Assembly: GCA_035547835.1 (NCBI GenBank) | Contig: DASZTW010000017.1 | Coordinates: 1 to 64,000, forward strand | Length of the DNA: 64,000 bases | Direction: 5' to 3' | Origin: Acidimicrobiales bacterium | GTDB taxonomy: Bacteria; Actinomycetota; Acidimicrobiia; Acidimicrobiales; Iamiaceae | Shown: in pieces, positions 35,370-43,392 of the stretch | Layout of the letters: every line of letters begins with the position of its first letter | Position numbering within the stretch: position 1 is the stretch's first letter | Translations under genes and position numbers: made by a program | The notes under the pieces: generated by a model | Seen by the model: only the letters and a program-made list of their open reading frames with translations | Database searches by the model: none | Told to the model about the DNA's origin: nothing

Positions 35370-36650
35370 ATGGGCAGGCGGATCTGGGCGCTGATGTCGG
35401 TGGCCACCCTCGCGTTGGCCGTCATGGTGAGCTCGGGTGGGGCGGCGAGCGCGGACCCGATCTCGAGCACCGGCCCGCTCACGTCGATCACGACGACACC
35501 CGACCTCAACTGCGCGGTCAACCACGCCGGCGACACCGACGGCGAGTGGTACGGCGGCACCGCGTGCGGCACGTTCGTGGCGACCGGCGGATCGGTCTAC
35601 GGCCCCGTCAGCGTGCCGGCCGGCTTCTCGCCGTCGCGGTGGACGCCGGTGAGCCAGTCCAACTCCGGAAGCGGCTCGGCGGCCTCGCCGTTCACGATCA
35701 CCACCGCCGTCACCAACGGCGTCGGCCTCGACGTGACGCAAGTCGACTCGTACGTCGAGGGCCAGGAGTCGTACCGGACCGACGTCACGCTGCACAACAC
35801 CACCGCCGCGCCGATGCCGGTCATCTTGTACCGAGCCGGCGACTGCTACCTGGCGGACAGCGACGTGGGCTTCGGCCGCGTCGACGGCAGCGCGCCGACC
35901 TGTGTGGCCGTCGACCCGACCACCCATGCTGCGGGAACACGGGTCGAGCAACTGCTGCCCCTCACCGGCGGCAGCGACTACGTCGAGGACTACTACGGCA
36001 CGGTGTGGAGCGACGTGCACTCGGGCGCGCCCCTGCCGAACACGTGTGCCTGCAGCACCGCGATCGACAACGGCATGGGCTTGAGCTGGTCGGCCACGCT
36101 CGCACCAGGGGCATCCGCGTCGTTCGCGCATCTCACCACGTTCTCGCCCACCGGCCAGGTCCCCGTGCAAGTCGACATCCAGGCCGACGCATCGACCGCG
36201 ATCGCCAGCAGCACCGACGGCTACACGGTCACGATGACCAACGACAACGCCACGCCCGCCACGATCGACTCCGTGGCGACGCAACTGCCGCAGGGGTTCA
36301 GCTACCAGACGGGCACCACCACCGGCGCCACCACCGCCGACCCCCAGATCAACGGGCAGACGATGACCTGGAGCGGGCCCTTCACGATCCCTGCCCACGG
36401 TACGGTCACGTATCACTACGACGTCACGGTCGCGAGCACCGACGGGCACTACGAGAGCTCGGTCGACGGCGCCTCGTCCACCGCCACCGTCGCCAACTCG
36501 CTCGACACCGCGCCCATCGACGTCGCCGCCGTGCAGCCGCTCCCGGCCTTCCCGGTGAAGGGCCTACCGATCGCCGGGTTGATCGTGGTCGCCGCTGCGG
36601 GCGTCGTGGTGTGGCGCCGCCGGCGCTCGCGCACCCAGCACACCGCCTGA
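35370..36650 (+). CDS. Secreted, membrane-anchored surface protein
   Basis: A 426-residue protein: signal peptide (about 1-27, cut near ASADP), a beta-rich extracellular region with Cys residues and an Ig/DUF11-like repeat (STDGYTVTMTNDNATPATIDSVATQLPQGFSYQTGTTTG...GTVTYHYDVTV, about 285-370), then a C-terminal helix GLPIAGLIVVAAAGVVVW and a basic RRRRSR tail. It is anchored with its bulk outside. The Shine-Dalgarno is weak. Function unknown; adhesion or cell-surface architecture are possibilities. Confidence 0.7.
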   Translation: MGRRIWALMSVATLALAVMVSSGGAASADPISSTGPLTSITTTPDLNCAVNHAGDTDGEWYGGTACGTFVATGGSVYGPVSVPAGFSPSRWTPVSQSNSGSGSAASPFTITTAVTNGVGLDVTQVDSYVEGQESYRTDVTLHNTTAAPMPVILYRAGDCYLADSDVGFGRVDGSAPTCVAVDPTTHAAGTRVEQLLPLTGGSDYVEDYYGTVWSDVHSGAPLPNTCACSTAIDNGMGLSWSATLAPGASASFAHLTTFSPTGQVPVQVDIQADASTAIASSTDGYTVTMTNDNATPATIDSVATQLPQGFSYQTGTTTGATTADPQINGQTMTWSGPFTIPAHGTVTYHYDVTVASTDGHYESSVDGASSTATVANSLDTAPIDVAAVQPLPAFPVKGLPIAGLIVVAAAGVVVWRRRRSRTQHTA

Positions 36651-36755
36651 TCCTGCAGCGTCAGGCCGCCTCGGCCGGGTTCACCTGAGCCGGGGGCCGG
36701 GGGGGTGTCGCGGAGCCACGACCCCGCGCCGGACGTGGCGCTCGGCCCTGACGGT

Positions 36756-36761
36756 TAGGTT
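36756..36761 (+). promoter_or_regulatory. -10 element of the tRNA-Lys gene
   Basis: TAGGTT lies 8 nt before the tRNA 5' end; no clear -35 was seen. Confidence 0.35.
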
Positions 36762-36769
36762 GCATCCCA

Positions 36770-36842
36770 GGGCCGCTAGCTCAATTGGCAGAGCCGCGGA
36801 CTTTTAATCCGTTGGTTGTGGGTTCGAGTCCCACGCGGCCCA
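36770..36842 (+). tRNA. tRNA-Lys (anticodon TTT)
   Basis: A 73-nt cloverleaf: acceptor GGGCCGC/GCGGCCC, D stem GCTC/GAGC, anticodon stem GCGGA/TCCGT with loop CTTTTAA (anticodon TTT), T stem GTGGG/CCCAC with loop TTCGAGT, and discriminator A. No encoded CCA. Confidence 0.97.
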
Positions 36843-37096
36843 CTGCGCCTCACCACCGAGGTCCCGCGCGGAGCGGCCCGCCGAGTGCCGGAGAGCGACG
36901 GCGGAGCGAAGGCGTCCCGCCTCGAGGTACCTCGTGAACACCCTGGCTTCGCGGCTGGCACCTGCTGGGTCGGGGTCGGGACCTCGGGCATTCGCGCCGG
37001 TCGGGTCGGAAGAATCGAAGCGCGGCGGCAGACTCGTGTCACCATCCGCACCAGGTGGCCCCCGCACCGAGGTGACCCACTCGAAAGGATCACACC

Positions 37097-38011
37097 ATGC
37101 GCATCGGCCTCCCCGGGATCGGCAGCTCCCTCGATCGCATCGTCCACCAAGCCGAGCGCGCCGAGGCCGACGGCTTCTCGAGCCTCTGGTACGCCAGCGG
37201 AACGCTCGGGGACCCGCTCGTCGGCATGGCGGTCGCGGCTCGGGCCACCACGTCGATCGAGGTCGGCACCGCCATCGTCCAGACGTACCCGTGCCACCCC
37301 ATGCTGCTCGCCGCCCGCGCCAACGCCACGACCGAGGCCATCGGCACCGCCGGGCGGTTCACGCTCGGCATCGGCCCGTCGCACCAACCGGTGATCGAAG
37401 GCATGCTCGGCCTGTCGTACGACCATCCCGGCCGTGACACCGAGGAGTACGTGCAAGTGCTCGCGCCGCTGCTGCGGGGCGAAGCCGTGAGCTTCCACGG
37501 CGAGGCCTACCAGGTCAACGCCGGCCCGCTCGCGCTCTCGCCCGCCGGCGAGACCCCGGTCCTGATCGCAGCGCTCGGGCCACGGCTGTTGCGCATCGCC
37601 GGCCGGCACACCGCCGGCACCGTCACGTGGATGGCCAACGCCCGCGCCATTGGCGAGCACGTGTCGCCGCGGATCCGCAAGGCCGCTGGGGATGCCGGGC
37701 GCGCCGAGCCTCGCATCGTGGCCGGGCTGCCGGTGGCCGTGCACGACGACGTCGACGAGGCACGCCAAGTCGCCGCCAAGTCGTTCGGCATGTACGGCAC
37801 CTTGCCCAACTACCAGCGGATCTTGGAGCGCGGCGGCGTGTCGGGACCGGCCGACGCGGCGATCGTCGGCGACGAGGCCTCGGTGGCCGCGCAGCTGCAG
37901 GCGCTCGTCGACGCAGGCGTCACCGACGTCTGGGCCGCGCCGTTTCCGGTGGGCGACGACCGCCAGGCCTCGCGCGACCGCACCCGCGACCTCCTCAAGT
38001 CCCTGCTGTGA
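37097..38011 (+). CDS. F420-dependent LLM-class oxidoreductase
   Basis: A 304-residue luciferase-like oxidoreductase (MRIGLPGIGSSLDRIVHQAERAEADGFSSLWYASGTLGDPL...GRFTLGIGPSHQPVIEG). The short form and the start resemble a set of F420-dependent enzymes common in actinobacteria. ATG at 37097 with GAAAGGA upstream. It starts 254 nt after the tRNA; that gap holds only the palindrome CGAGGTACCTCG (36923-36934). Its stop codon lies inside the first unit of a hairpin repeat array. Substrate unknown. Confidence 0.85.
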   Translation: MRIGLPGIGSSLDRIVHQAERAEADGFSSLWYASGTLGDPLVGMAVAARATTSIEVGTAIVQTYPCHPMLLAARANATTEAIGTAGRFTLGIGPSHQPVIEGMLGLSYDHPGRDTEEYVQVLAPLLRGEAVSFHGEAYQVNAGPLALSPAGETPVLIAALGPRLLRIAGRHTAGTVTWMANARAIGEHVSPRIRKAAGDAGRAEPRIVAGLPVAVHDDVDEARQVAAKSFGMYGTLPNYQRILERGGVSGPADAAIVGDEASVAAQLQALVDAGVTDVWAAPFPVGDDRQASRDRTRDLLKSLL

Positions 38012-38351
38012 GCACTTGACCACCCCCACAGTGGCTGAGCGCTCACAGCACGAGGGGGCAAGGACCCCGAAGACCCCGCTGTGAGCACTTGACCACCCCC
38101 ACGGTGGCTAAGTGCTCACAGCACGAGGGGGCAAGGACCCCGCAAGACCCCGCTGTGAGCACTTGACCACCCCCACGGTGGCTAAGTGCTCACAGCACGA
38201 GGGGGCAAGGACCCGCAAGACCCCGCTGTGAGCACTTGACCACCCCCACAGTGGCTGAGTGCTCACAGCACGAGGGGGCAAGGACCCGCAAGACCCCGCT
38301 GTGAGCACTCGACCACCCCCACGGTGGCTGAGTGCTCACAGCACGAGGGGG
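38005..38351. repeat. Five tandem 73-74-bp units, each a long hairpin
   Basis: Units start at 38005, 38078, 38152, 38225 and 38298. Each begins GCTGTGAGCACTT and folds: CTGTGAGCACTT pairs with AAGTGCTCACAG, then a GA/CT internal step, then CCACC/GGTGG around loop CCCAC. The tail is CACGAGGGGGCAAGGACC. Stem changes are often paired (ACTT with AAGT in units 2 and 3, ACTC with GAGT in unit 5). A solo diverged copy is at 56631-56683. The first unit contains the stop of the upstream gene. The rest of the gap up to 38438 shows no gene. Confidence 0.9.
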
Positions 38352-38438
38352 TTGCCAGGTCACGCCGGGGCGGTCAGCACGAGGGGGCGGGCGGCCGGGG
38401 TGGGCCGAGGGGCTGGTCCGACGGCGGCGGCGGCGCGG

Positions 38439-39266
38439 TCAGAGCAGGATGTTGTCCTCGTGGTCGGCGGGGGCGCCGGGCGGGCGGTCGCCGAGCCAGA
38501 TGCGACGGTCGAGATCCTGCGCGGGGGTGAGCTCGTCGGCCACGAGGGCGCCGTCGGCGTAGTAGATGACGGTCATCACGGTGCGGAGCTGGTCGGTGTG
38601 GTTGCGGCCCGCCGAGTGCAGCGTCCACCCGCCGTGGAAGGTGGCGTCGCCGGCGTGCAGCGCGCCGTACGTGTGCGTCGGGATGCCCTGCTGCTCGAGG
38701 AGTGCCGCGAACTCGACGTCGCCTTCCTTGCTGATGGCCTTGCCGCGGAGGTCGCCGAGCAGGTGGCTGCCCGAGGCGAACGTCATAGAGCCGACCTCGG
38801 GGTCGAGGTCGATCATCGGCATCCACATCGTGATCATGCGGTCGGTGTCGAGCGGCCAGTAGTAGTGGTCCTGGTGCCACGGGGTGCGGCCGCCGCCCGG
38901 CCCCTTGCACAGCGCCTGGTCGTGATAGAGCCGCACCCGCTCCACGCCGAGCAACTTGGCGGCGACCTCGGCGAACCGGCGGGCGAGCACGAACCGGGCG
39001 ATGCGCTCGTCGACCCGCCAGAGGTTGAACGACTGGAGGAACGCCCGGTCGAGGCTGCCCTCGGGACCGATCTGTTCCTTGTTGCGGGCGTGCTCGATGG
39101 CGGCCGTCTCGATCAGCGGGTGGTAGGCCGCCGCTTCCCCGGGCGAGCACAGGCCCGGCACCATCGCGTGGCCGTTGGCGGCGAAGCCGGCGATGACCGC
39201 GGCGTCGAGGTCGTAGGACCCGTCGAGGTCGGGTGGGGCGACGGTCGTCGCCTTCGTGTCGGTCAT
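38439..39266 (-). CDS. Phytanoyl-CoA dioxygenase (PhyH) family protein
   Basis: A 275-residue Fe(II)/2-oxoglutarate oxygenase of the PhyH family: iron ligands in WHQDHYYW (His, Asp) and in GWTLHSAGRN (distal His), followed by Arg for 2-oxoglutarate. It would hydroxylate a small or lipid substrate. ATG at 39266. Convergent with the LLM gene across the hairpin array; divergent from the cupin gene. Confidence 0.83.
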   Translation of the reverse strand: MTDTKATTVAPPDLDGSYDLDAAVIAGFAANGHAMVPGLCSPGEAAAYHPLIETAAIEHARNKEQIGPEGSLDRAFLQSFNLWRVDERIARFVLARRFAEVAAKLLGVERVRLYHDQALCKGPGGGRTPWHQDHYYWPLDTDRMITMWMPMIDLDPEVGSMTFASGSHLLGDLRGKAISKEGDVEFAALLEQQGIPTHTYGALHAGDATFHGGWTLHSAGRNHTDQLRTVMTVIYYADGALVADELTPAQDLDRRIWLGDRPPGAPADHEDNILL

Positions 39267-39387
39267 CTCCGCCTGCCCCCAGCGACTTGGTCAACGCGAG
39301 GGACCTGAGCTTTGCTGGCGGGCCGCCGCGTTGTCAACGACGGCGGCGGTCCCTGCCCCGCGGGGCGGCACGCGCCACACTTGGCCG

Positions 39388-39738
39388 GTGACCGCAGAGC
39401 ACGACGAGCGTCCCTGGGGCTCCTACACCGTCTTGGACGACACGCCCACCCACAAGGTGAAGCGCATCGAGGTGCTGCCTGGCAAACGGCTCAGCTACCA
39501 GCGCCACCAGCAACGGGCCGAGCACTGGTTCATCGTGTGCGGCGAGGCCGACGTCACCCTCGATGGCGCTCCCCACCACTTGGTGGCCGGCGAAGCGGTC
39601 GACATCCCCCGCGGCGCGGCCCACCGCATCGCCAACCCGGGCGACGACACGATGGTGTTCGTCGAGGTGCAGCACGGCACGTACTTCGGCGAGGACGACA
39701 TCGAGCGCCTCGAGGACGACTACGGCCGGGCCGGCTGA
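39388..39738 (+). CDS. Cupin, mannose-6-phosphate isomerase C-terminal type
   Basis: A 116-residue single-domain cupin: ERPWGSYTVLDDTPTHKVKRIEVLPGKRLSYQRHQQRAEHWFIVCGEADVTLDG...IPRGAAHRIANPGDDTMVFVEVQHGTYFGEDDIERLEDDYGR. This matches type II phosphomannose isomerase domains, with His residues for a metal. GTG at 39388 without a clear Shine-Dalgarno. The stop lies in the first unit of a 19-bp repeat array. Confidence 0.82.
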   Translation: MTAEHDERPWGSYTVLDDTPTHKVKRIEVLPGKRLSYQRHQQRAEHWFIVCGEADVTLDGAPHHLVAGEAVDIPRGAAHRIANPGDDTMVFVEVQHGTYFGEDDIERLEDDYGRAG

Positions 39739-39997
39739 TCAAGGCCGCACCATCTGACCAAGGCCGCACCAGCTGACCAAGGCCGCACCAGCTGACCAAG
39801 GCCGCACCAGCTGACCAAGGCCGGACCACCTGACCAAGGCCGGACCACCTGACCGCCGCCGGGCCACCTGACCGCCGCCGGGCCACCTGACCAAGGCCGG
39901 GCCAAGGCCGCACCAGCTGACCAAGGCCGCACCAGCTGACCAAGGCCGCACCGGCTGACCAAGGCCGGGCCAGGCCGGCTGACCGCCGCCGGAGGGA
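39735..39997. repeat. 19-bp tandem repeat array, about 13 units
   Basis: Unit CTGACCAAGGCCGCACCAG, starts at 39735, 39754, 39773, 39792, 39811, 39830, 39849, 39868 and 39887, then an 11-nt insertion, then 39917, 39936, 39955 and 39979. Variants replace CAAGGCCG by CGCCGCCG, or GCACCAG by GGACCAC. It starts on the cupin stop codon and fills most of the gap before the DUF2236 gene. Because 19 is not divisible by three, reading it as protein is not meaningful. Confidence 0.9.
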
Positions 39998-40080
39998 ACA
40001 CCTCCGCCGCCACCCGAACGTGACCTGGCAGACGACGCCGCTGACGGCCGAATCACCGGGAACCTTGCCATGGCGAGCAG

Positions 40081-40107
40081 TGGTACATAATCTGTGCTTA
40101 TGTACCA
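40081..40107. promoter_or_regulatory. Perfect 10-bp-arm operator over the DUF2236 start
   Basis: TGGTACATAA (40081-40090), a 7-nt spacer and TTATGTACCA (40098-40107) form a perfect inverted repeat. It contains a -10-like CATAAT (40086-40091) and the start ATG (40100). Most likely the binding site of the TetR encoded by the second gene of the operon. Confidence 0.75.
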
Positions 40108-41032
40108 ACCCACGGATGCAACCGCGGCCCCCGGCGCGGCGCCACACCCGGAGCTCGGACCCGATTCGCTGCTGTGGCGCTGGGCGGGCGACACCAGGAT
40201 CGCGTTCATGGCCGGCACCATCGGGCTGTTGCAGACCATGCACCCCGCCATCGGCCAGGCGTTGATCGACCACTCCGACTTCTTCGACGACCCCGCCGAC
40301 CGCGTGTTCCGGTCGCTGCCGGAGATCCTCGGCACCGTGTACGACGCGCCCGACGCGCCCACCGGCCGTTCCGTGCGCGACGCGCACCGCGACATCAAGG
40401 GCGTGCATCCGAGCGGCGAGTCGTACCACGCCCTCCAGCCCGACACGTTCTGGTGGGCCCACGCCACGTTCCAGTTCATGGTGGAGCAGGTGATCGACCG
40501 CTTCGATCGCCACCAGCTCACCAACGGCGAGCGCGACCGCCTCTACGCAGAAGGCGTGGCCTGGTATCGACGCTATGGCGTGAGCGAGCGCCCGGTGCCG
40601 CCGAACCGTGCGGCCTTCCAAGAGGTCTGGGACCACTACTGCGCCGAGGTCCTCCAACCCAACCCGGCGTCGGACTGGCTGATCGCCACGATCCTCGCCG
40701 ACCGCATCCCGAAGGTTCGCATCCCGCTCCCCAACCTGCCCGCATGGACCATGCCGGTGGTCAACACGCGCACCACCCGCAAGCTGCTCCAGCCGGGAGT
40801 GCGGATCACCGGCTTCGGGGGCCTGCCACCGATCGTGCGGGAACGGTTTGACATCCCGTGGACCCGCGCCGACCAGGTCGAGCTGCGCGCGCTGGAGACC
40901 GCCATCGCCCGCGGCTGGCCGCTGGTGCCGTGGCATCTGCGGTGGCAGCCGCGTGCGAAGGCGGGCTGGCGCCGCGAAGGGGTCGGCCGGCGCGGATCGA
41001 CCAGCCCGCTGCGCCGCCGCTCCGCGGCATGA
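40100..41032 (+). CDS. DUF2236 (MpaB-like oxygenase family) protein
   Basis: A 310-residue DUF2236 protein: LLWRWAGDTRIAFMAGTIGLLQTMHPAIGQALIDHSDFFDDPADRVFRSLPEI...DTFWWAHATFQFMVEQVIDRF. The family is helical; some members, such as fungal MpaB and latex-clearing-protein relatives, are heme-linked oxygenases. ATG at 40100 lies inside the operator, suggesting a leaderless transcript. It overlaps the TetR gene by ATGA. Its substrate is unknown. Confidence 0.8.
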   Translation: MYQPTDATAAPGAAPHPELGPDSLLWRWAGDTRIAFMAGTIGLLQTMHPAIGQALIDHSDFFDDPADRVFRSLPEILGTVYDAPDAPTGRSVRDAHRDIKGVHPSGESYHALQPDTFWWAHATFQFMVEQVIDRFDRHQLTNGERDRLYAEGVAWYRRYGVSERPVPPNRAAFQEVWDHYCAEVLQPNPASDWLIATILADRIPKVRIPLPNLPAWTMPVVNTRTTRKLLQPGVRITGFGGLPPIVRERFDIPWTRADQVELRALETAIARGWPLVPWHLRWQPRAKAGWRREGVGRRGSTSPLRRRSAA

Positions 41033-41664
41033 GCCGGCGCCGACCTGACATCCAGCTGGGCTCCGTGCTGGCGGCGGTCGGCGCTGCGGGCCACCACGAC
41101 GCCACCTCGAACGTCGTGCTCGATGCGGGGGAGCAGCTCCTGCGGCGCTACGGCCTGCACCGCTGGACCATGGCCGACGTGGCCGACGCCGCGCACCTCG
41201 GTCGCACCACGGTGTACCGCTCGTTCGCCAACCGCGACGACCTGGTCCACGCCGTGCTGGCCCGCGAGCTCCACCAGACCCTGGCGGCGATCGCCGGCGC
41301 AGTCGAGGCCGAGACCAGCATCGAGGACAAGGTCGTGGCCGCCGCAGTGGTGGGGCTCCGGGCACTGAACGGCTCGGTCGTCGACCAGCTGCTGCACAGC
41401 GACCCGGCCACGTTCCTACCGTTCCTGACCACCGACGCCGGGCCGCTGCTGGCGATCGCCCGCACGTCGTTGGCCTCGCAAGTGCGGGCGTTCGACCCGG
41501 CCATCGACCCACGGCTGGCCGAGGAAGTCGGCGAAGCCGCGGCCCGCCTCGGTCTGTCGTTCATCTTGACCCGCGACAGCGTGGTGCCCCTCGACGACCC
41601 GGTCGCCGCCCGCCAGTCGGTCCGCCGCCTGCTCCAACCCCTGCTGACCACGCTGCGCGCCTGA
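41029..41664 (+). CDS. TetR-family regulator, probably autoregulatory
   Basis: A 211-residue TetR protein: HTH in NVVLDAGEQLLRRYGLHRWTMADVADAAHLGRTTVYRSFANRDDLVHAVL, then a helical ligand domain. ATGA overlap with the DUF2236 gene puts both under the palindromic operator at 40081-40107, so it likely represses its own operon and releases on binding a substrate of the DUF2236 enzyme. Confidence 0.85.
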   Translation: MSRRRPDIQLGSVLAAVGAAGHHDATSNVVLDAGEQLLRRYGLHRWTMADVADAAHLGRTTVYRSFANRDDLVHAVLARELHQTLAAIAGAVEAETSIEDKVVAAAVVGLRALNGSVVDQLLHSDPATFLPFLTTDAGPLLAIARTSLASQVRAFDPAIDPRLAEEVGEAAARLGLSFILTRDSVVPLDDPVAARQSVRRLLQPLLTTLRA

Positions 41665-41857
41665 CGGCCGTGCCGAAGCGCCGGCCCGCCGCAGCTCGAA
41701 GACACCGCGTCCAGGCAGCTCCCAGGTCGCCCCGAGGACTCGTCCAGCAGGTCATGCGATCCTGTTGCGTCGGGCGGCCCCAATCCATCAGGGCCGCCCG
41801 GCCGTACCTGCCACGAAACCGCCCATCGGCGACCGCCGCCAGCCACAGGAGCAACCC

Positions 41858-42607
41858 ATGGCCCTCCGCACGTCTTTCCGCGACCATCGAGGCCGGTGGT
41901 TGGTCGGAGCCGCCGTCGTGGTCGTGGTCCTGATCGTCGGCGCCATCGGCATCATCAAGTTGATCCAGGGCAAAGGCGACCCGGAGCTCACCTTGAACGA
42001 CGCGCCGACCGTCCCGGCGCAGGCCGACTCGTCGACCACGGCACCGAGCGGTGGCAGCACCAGCACCGTGGCCAGCAGCAGCGACGGCATCGCCGGGACG
42101 TGGAAGATCGCGTCGGGCTCCCAGGTGGGCTACCGGGTGAAGGAGACCCTGTTCGGTCAGTCGACGACCGCCACTGGGCGCACGACGTCGGTCACGGGCA
42201 ACCTCACGATCGACGGCACGGCTGTCACCAACGCCTCGTTCACTGTGCAGATGGCCGATGTCACCAGCGACCGGTCGCAGCGCGACGGCCAGTTCCGCGG
42301 GCGCATCATGGAGGTCGACCAGTTCCCCACCGCCACGTTCGAGTTGACGTCGCCGATCACGCTGCCGTCGGTGCCCGCGATCGGCACGGAAGTCCACGAG
42401 AAGGCCACCGGGAAGCTCACGCTGCACGGCACCACCAAGACCGTGACGTTCACGGTGAACGCCCGGCGGGTGTCCGGCGGCATCCAGGTGCAGGGCCAGA
42501 TCCCCGTCACCTTCGCCGACTACAACATCGACAACCCGAGCGGCGGGCCCGCCAGCGTCGGCAACGACGGCACCCTCGAGTTCGCGCTGTCGTTCAGCCG
42601 AGCTTGA
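41858..42607 (+). CDS. YceI-like lipocalin-fold protein, membrane-anchored
   Basis: A 249-residue protein: N-terminal membrane helix (about 15-36), Ser/Thr-rich linker, and a YceI domain (GTWKIASGSQVGYRVKETLFGQSTTATGRTTSVTGNLTIDGTAVTNASFTVQMADVTSDRSQRDGQFRGRIMEVDQFPTATFELTSPI). YceI proteins form a beta-barrel that binds isoprenoid lipids. The domain would be extracellular. ATG at 41858 with AGGAG upstream. Overlaps the convergent lipoprotein gene by 14 nt. Confidence 0.85.
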   Translation: MALRTSFRDHRGRWLVGAAVVVVVLIVGAIGIIKLIQGKGDPELTLNDAPTVPAQADSSTTAPSGGSTSTVASSSDGIAGTWKIASGSQVGYRVKETLFGQSTTATGRTTSVTGNLTIDGTAVTNASFTVQMADVTSDRSQRDGQFRGRIMEVDQFPTATFELTSPITLPSVPAIGTEVHEKATGKLTLHGTTKTVTFTVNARRVSGGIQVQGQIPVTFADYNIDNPSGGPASVGNDGTLEFALSFSRA

Positions 42608-43232
42608 ACGCGGTGACCGACACCCGGCCGCCGTCGCACACCGGCCCGCCGCCCCACGCAACCGTGAGCTGCTGAGTCGAGTCCGGCGGGGTGATCTGCA
42701 ACTTCGTGCCACCGGTCAGGCACGACGGCGACACGTCGGTCCACGAGATCAGCGACGTGGCCGTGCCCGAGGCCGGCACGGTCAAGTGGTGCGGCCCAGG
42801 GTCGACGCTCGCCAGGTAGCCACCGCGGTCGGTCGACACGGCCAGCGCGTGGCCCGACGTGTCGAGCAGGCCGAGACCCGGGTAGCCGTACACCGTGCAG
42901 CTCTTGGCCGATGTGTTGGTGAACGTGATCTGCGCGGCGAGGTGCCCGGCGCCGGGTTGGCCATCGGGTGGCGGACCGAGCGCCGCGCTCAACGACGACA
43001 CGTCACACCGGTTCGAGCCTCCGGGGCTCGTGCTCCCGCTGGTGGTCGAGCTGCCGCCGGACCCGGTGGTCGACGAACCCCCCGGGGAGGTCGACGACGA
43101 GCCGGCCGACGATGCCGAGGTCGAGGTGGTGGTGGTCGTGTTCTTCTTTGAGCTCGAACTGCACCCGGCTGCCACCACGAGCAACCCCAGCACGGCGATC
43201 GACGGCACGACCACTTTCAGGATCCGAGACAT
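42594..43232 (-). CDS. DUF4232 lipoprotein
   Basis: A 212-residue lipoprotein: lipobox VAAGC with Cys24, a long Ser/Thr/Gly linker (about 25-72), then a DUF4232-type domain with CDVSSLSAALG, AQITFTNTSAKSCTVYGYPGLGLLD and a final CDGG region. The domain is extracellular; function unknown. ATG at 43232 with GGAGG upstream. Confidence 0.8.
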   Translation of the reverse strand: MSRILKVVVPSIAVLGLLVVAAGCSSSSKKNTTTTTSTSASSAGSSSTSPGGSSTTGSGGSSTTSGSTSPGGSNRCDVSSLSAALGPPPDGQPGAGHLAAQITFTNTSAKSCTVYGYPGLGLLDTSGHALAVSTDRGGYLASVDPGPHHLTVPASGTATSLISWTDVSPSCLTGGTKLQITPPDSTQQLTVAWGGGPVCDGGRVSVTAFKLG

Positions 43233-43392
43233 AGACACCTCCGCTCCTTCGCGTCGCGTCGCCACGCGGCGGCCTCGCCCGTCCCAGCGCCGAGCCGAAC
43301 CACCGCCGAGCCGAACCACCGCCAACTTACGCGCGGTCCGACCCGCCCGTCCGGGACCGGGTCGCCTGCCGCGCCCGGCAGCCAGCTGCCGA

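Noticed and set aside
33834-36650. A 938-codon frame including a surface protein
   Set aside because: The N-terminal 512 codons are a shadow opposite the HNH gene; the real gene begins at 35370 with a signal peptide.
36923-36934. Operator CGAGGTACCTCG between tRNA-Lys and the LLM gene
   Set aside because: A perfect 12-bp palindrome, but far from any recognisable promoter and close to a restriction-like GC-rich chance pattern.
38005-38351. CRISPR array
   Set aside because: Units are contiguous with no unique spacers and no cas genes; each unit is itself a hairpin.
39735-39997. Repeat-containing protein encoded by the 19-bp array
   Set aside because: The unit length is not a multiple of three and the array starts on a stop codon; the long opposite-strand frames are composition artefacts.
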